64,000 bases of DNA from Owenweeksia sp963758205 (GTDB lineage Bacteria > Bacteroidota > Bacteroidia > Flavobacteriales > Schleiferiaceae), in the NCBI GenBank assembly GCA_963758205.1, contig CAVWUM010000002.1, positions 1,240,001 through 1,304,000 on the forward strand, in the 5' to 3' direction. Below are positions 63,315 through 64,000 of the stretch, piece by piece. How positions within the stretch are numbered: position 1 is the stretch's first letter; every line of letters begins with the position of its first letter. Below the pieces are notes generated by a model, which worked only from the letters and a program-made list of their open reading frames with translations, did not search any database and was not told the DNA's origin. A program made the position numbers and the translations under genes.

Positions 63315-64000
63315 CAGATATTTTATACCCTTTGTACTCCTTCTTTTTACAGGAGCCATTACAGTGCCCATGTATAGTGGAGAAAGTATAGCTTCATTAT
63401 TTGCAAATCCTGTAACGTGGATTATAGCTCTGCTGGTGCTCTTCCTGCTGTTTAGTATTGTTGCGGTTACTGATGCCTTAAACAGTATCAAATACCATGT
63501 TCTTAAAAAAGAGGGGCGCCTTGCGGAACTCGGTATCAATGAGGAAACTGATGAAGAAACCTACCTGGCCGGCAGCAACATCTTTACCCGCTTTTGGCAA
63601 AAGCTACAGGATGCCAAGCCTATTGAGCAGGAATCTGAAATTGAGCTTGACCACAACTATGACGGCATCCATGAGCTGGATAACAACCTGCCACCCTGGT
63701 GGCTTTGGGGATTTTACATTTCCATTGCCTTTGCCGTAGTGTACCTGGTACGTTACCACGTAATTGGCAGCGCGCCATTACAACAGGCAGAATATGAACA
63801 GCAAATGGCCGAGGCTGAAATTCAAAAAGCCGAGTACCTAAAAAATGCTGCTAACCTTGTGGATGAAACCTCTGTGGTGATGCTGGAAGACCAATCGCTG
63901 ATAAAGGAAGGTGCAGCCCTGTTTACCAAAAATTGTGCGGTGTGCCACGCGGCAGACGGTGGCGGTGGTGTAGGCCCTAACCTTACGGATGCCTACTGGC
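63301..64000 (+). CDS. ccoP: CcoP diheme cytochrome c subunit, truncated by the window end
   Basis: Starts at ATG 63301 and runs off the window after 233 codons. It has two N-terminal membrane helices, then the FixP domain DGIHELDNNLPPWW followed by a third helix, and the first heme c motif CAVCHAADG near residue 215. A second heme domain is expected beyond the window. It transfers electrons from cytochrome c to CcoO. Confidence 0.94.
   Translation, partial: MKKSSRYFIPFVLLLFTGAITVPMYSGESIASLFANPVTWIIALLVLFLLFSIVAVTDALNSIKYHVLKKEGRLAELGINEETDEETYLAGSNIFTRFWQKLQDAKPIEQESEIELDHNYDGIHELDNNLPPWWLWGFYISIAFAVVYLVRYHVIGSAPLQQAEYEQQMAEAEIQKAEYLKNAANLVDETSVVMLEDQSLIKEGAALFTKNCAVCHAADGGGGVGPNLTDAYW

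Overview
The window reads as a chromosome segment of a Bacteroidota bacterium, most likely an aerobic, gliding member of the Flavobacteriales (Cryomorphaceae/Schleiferiaceae-like). The evidence is type IX secretion (T9SS) C-terminal sorting domains on several large surface proteins, gldD-gldE next to ssb and mutY, promoters with the Bacteroidota -7 box TAnnTTTG, few Shine-Dalgarno sites, a fused cbb3 oxidase gene ccoNO, and an ExbB/ExbD/ExbD cluster with an extra small membrane protein. The lineage below phylum is inference.

Layout: 1-3844 is a T9SS surface locus (beta-helix protein plus gliding-type C-terminal protein). 4165-7436 holds an MMPL/RND exporter and rfbA. 7731-16391 holds a polyprenyl synthase, an MscS channel, barrel proteins and sucAB. 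16497-19206 holds FkbM, TatD, asparaginase and tRNA-Ser. 19730-21950 is the Exb cluster, whose last exbD is frameshifted. 22076-26010 holds two Asp-box T9SS proteins. 26045-29889 holds CPBP protease, dusB, a LolC/E-type permease, rbfA and acylphosphatase. 30144-34069 is an envelope cassette (lipoprotein, YtxH, holin-X, MscS, DUF748-like). 34074-41699 holds OmpA-family, PIN toxin-antitoxin, ALDH, hydrolase-OsmC fusion and TraB genes on the minus strand. 42111-47705 is a second surface locus with the same architecture as the first. 47858-57706 holds a GGR-type oxidoreductase, ctaA, a RelE-like module, gldD/gldE, ssb, mutY, HU, TPR, a tiny basic protein and rng. 57793-58080 is a predicted minus-strand small RNA. 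58340-64000 is a cbb3 oxidase biogenesis and structural cluster (ccoI, ccoS, ccoNO, ccoQ, partial ccoP).

The most striking signal is in the two surface loci. The first gene of each is broken at its signal-peptide start by a slippage-prone repeat: nine C in locus 1, seven full 11-bp units in locus 2. Each is out of frame here and each would be restored by losing one unit, which is what phase-variable surface proteins look like. The second-type genes (three copies) each carry a long perfect hairpin across the signal-peptide cleavage site. The stem sequences differ between copies while pairing is kept, which suggests selection for the structure. The C-terminal halves of the two tandem copies in locus 2 are almost identical while the N-terminal halves differ. 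Together this looks like a phase-variable, recombining surface-antigen or adhesin system secreted by T9SS.

Other points of note: three copies of a TGAC-N4-ATCA palindrome lie in front of ccoI and ccoS at Fnr/Crp-like positions; several promoters sit so close to the start codon that the mRNAs should be leaderless; and a structured transcript with its own promoter and terminator lies between rng and ccoI. All calls come from reading the sequence alone; no database search was run.
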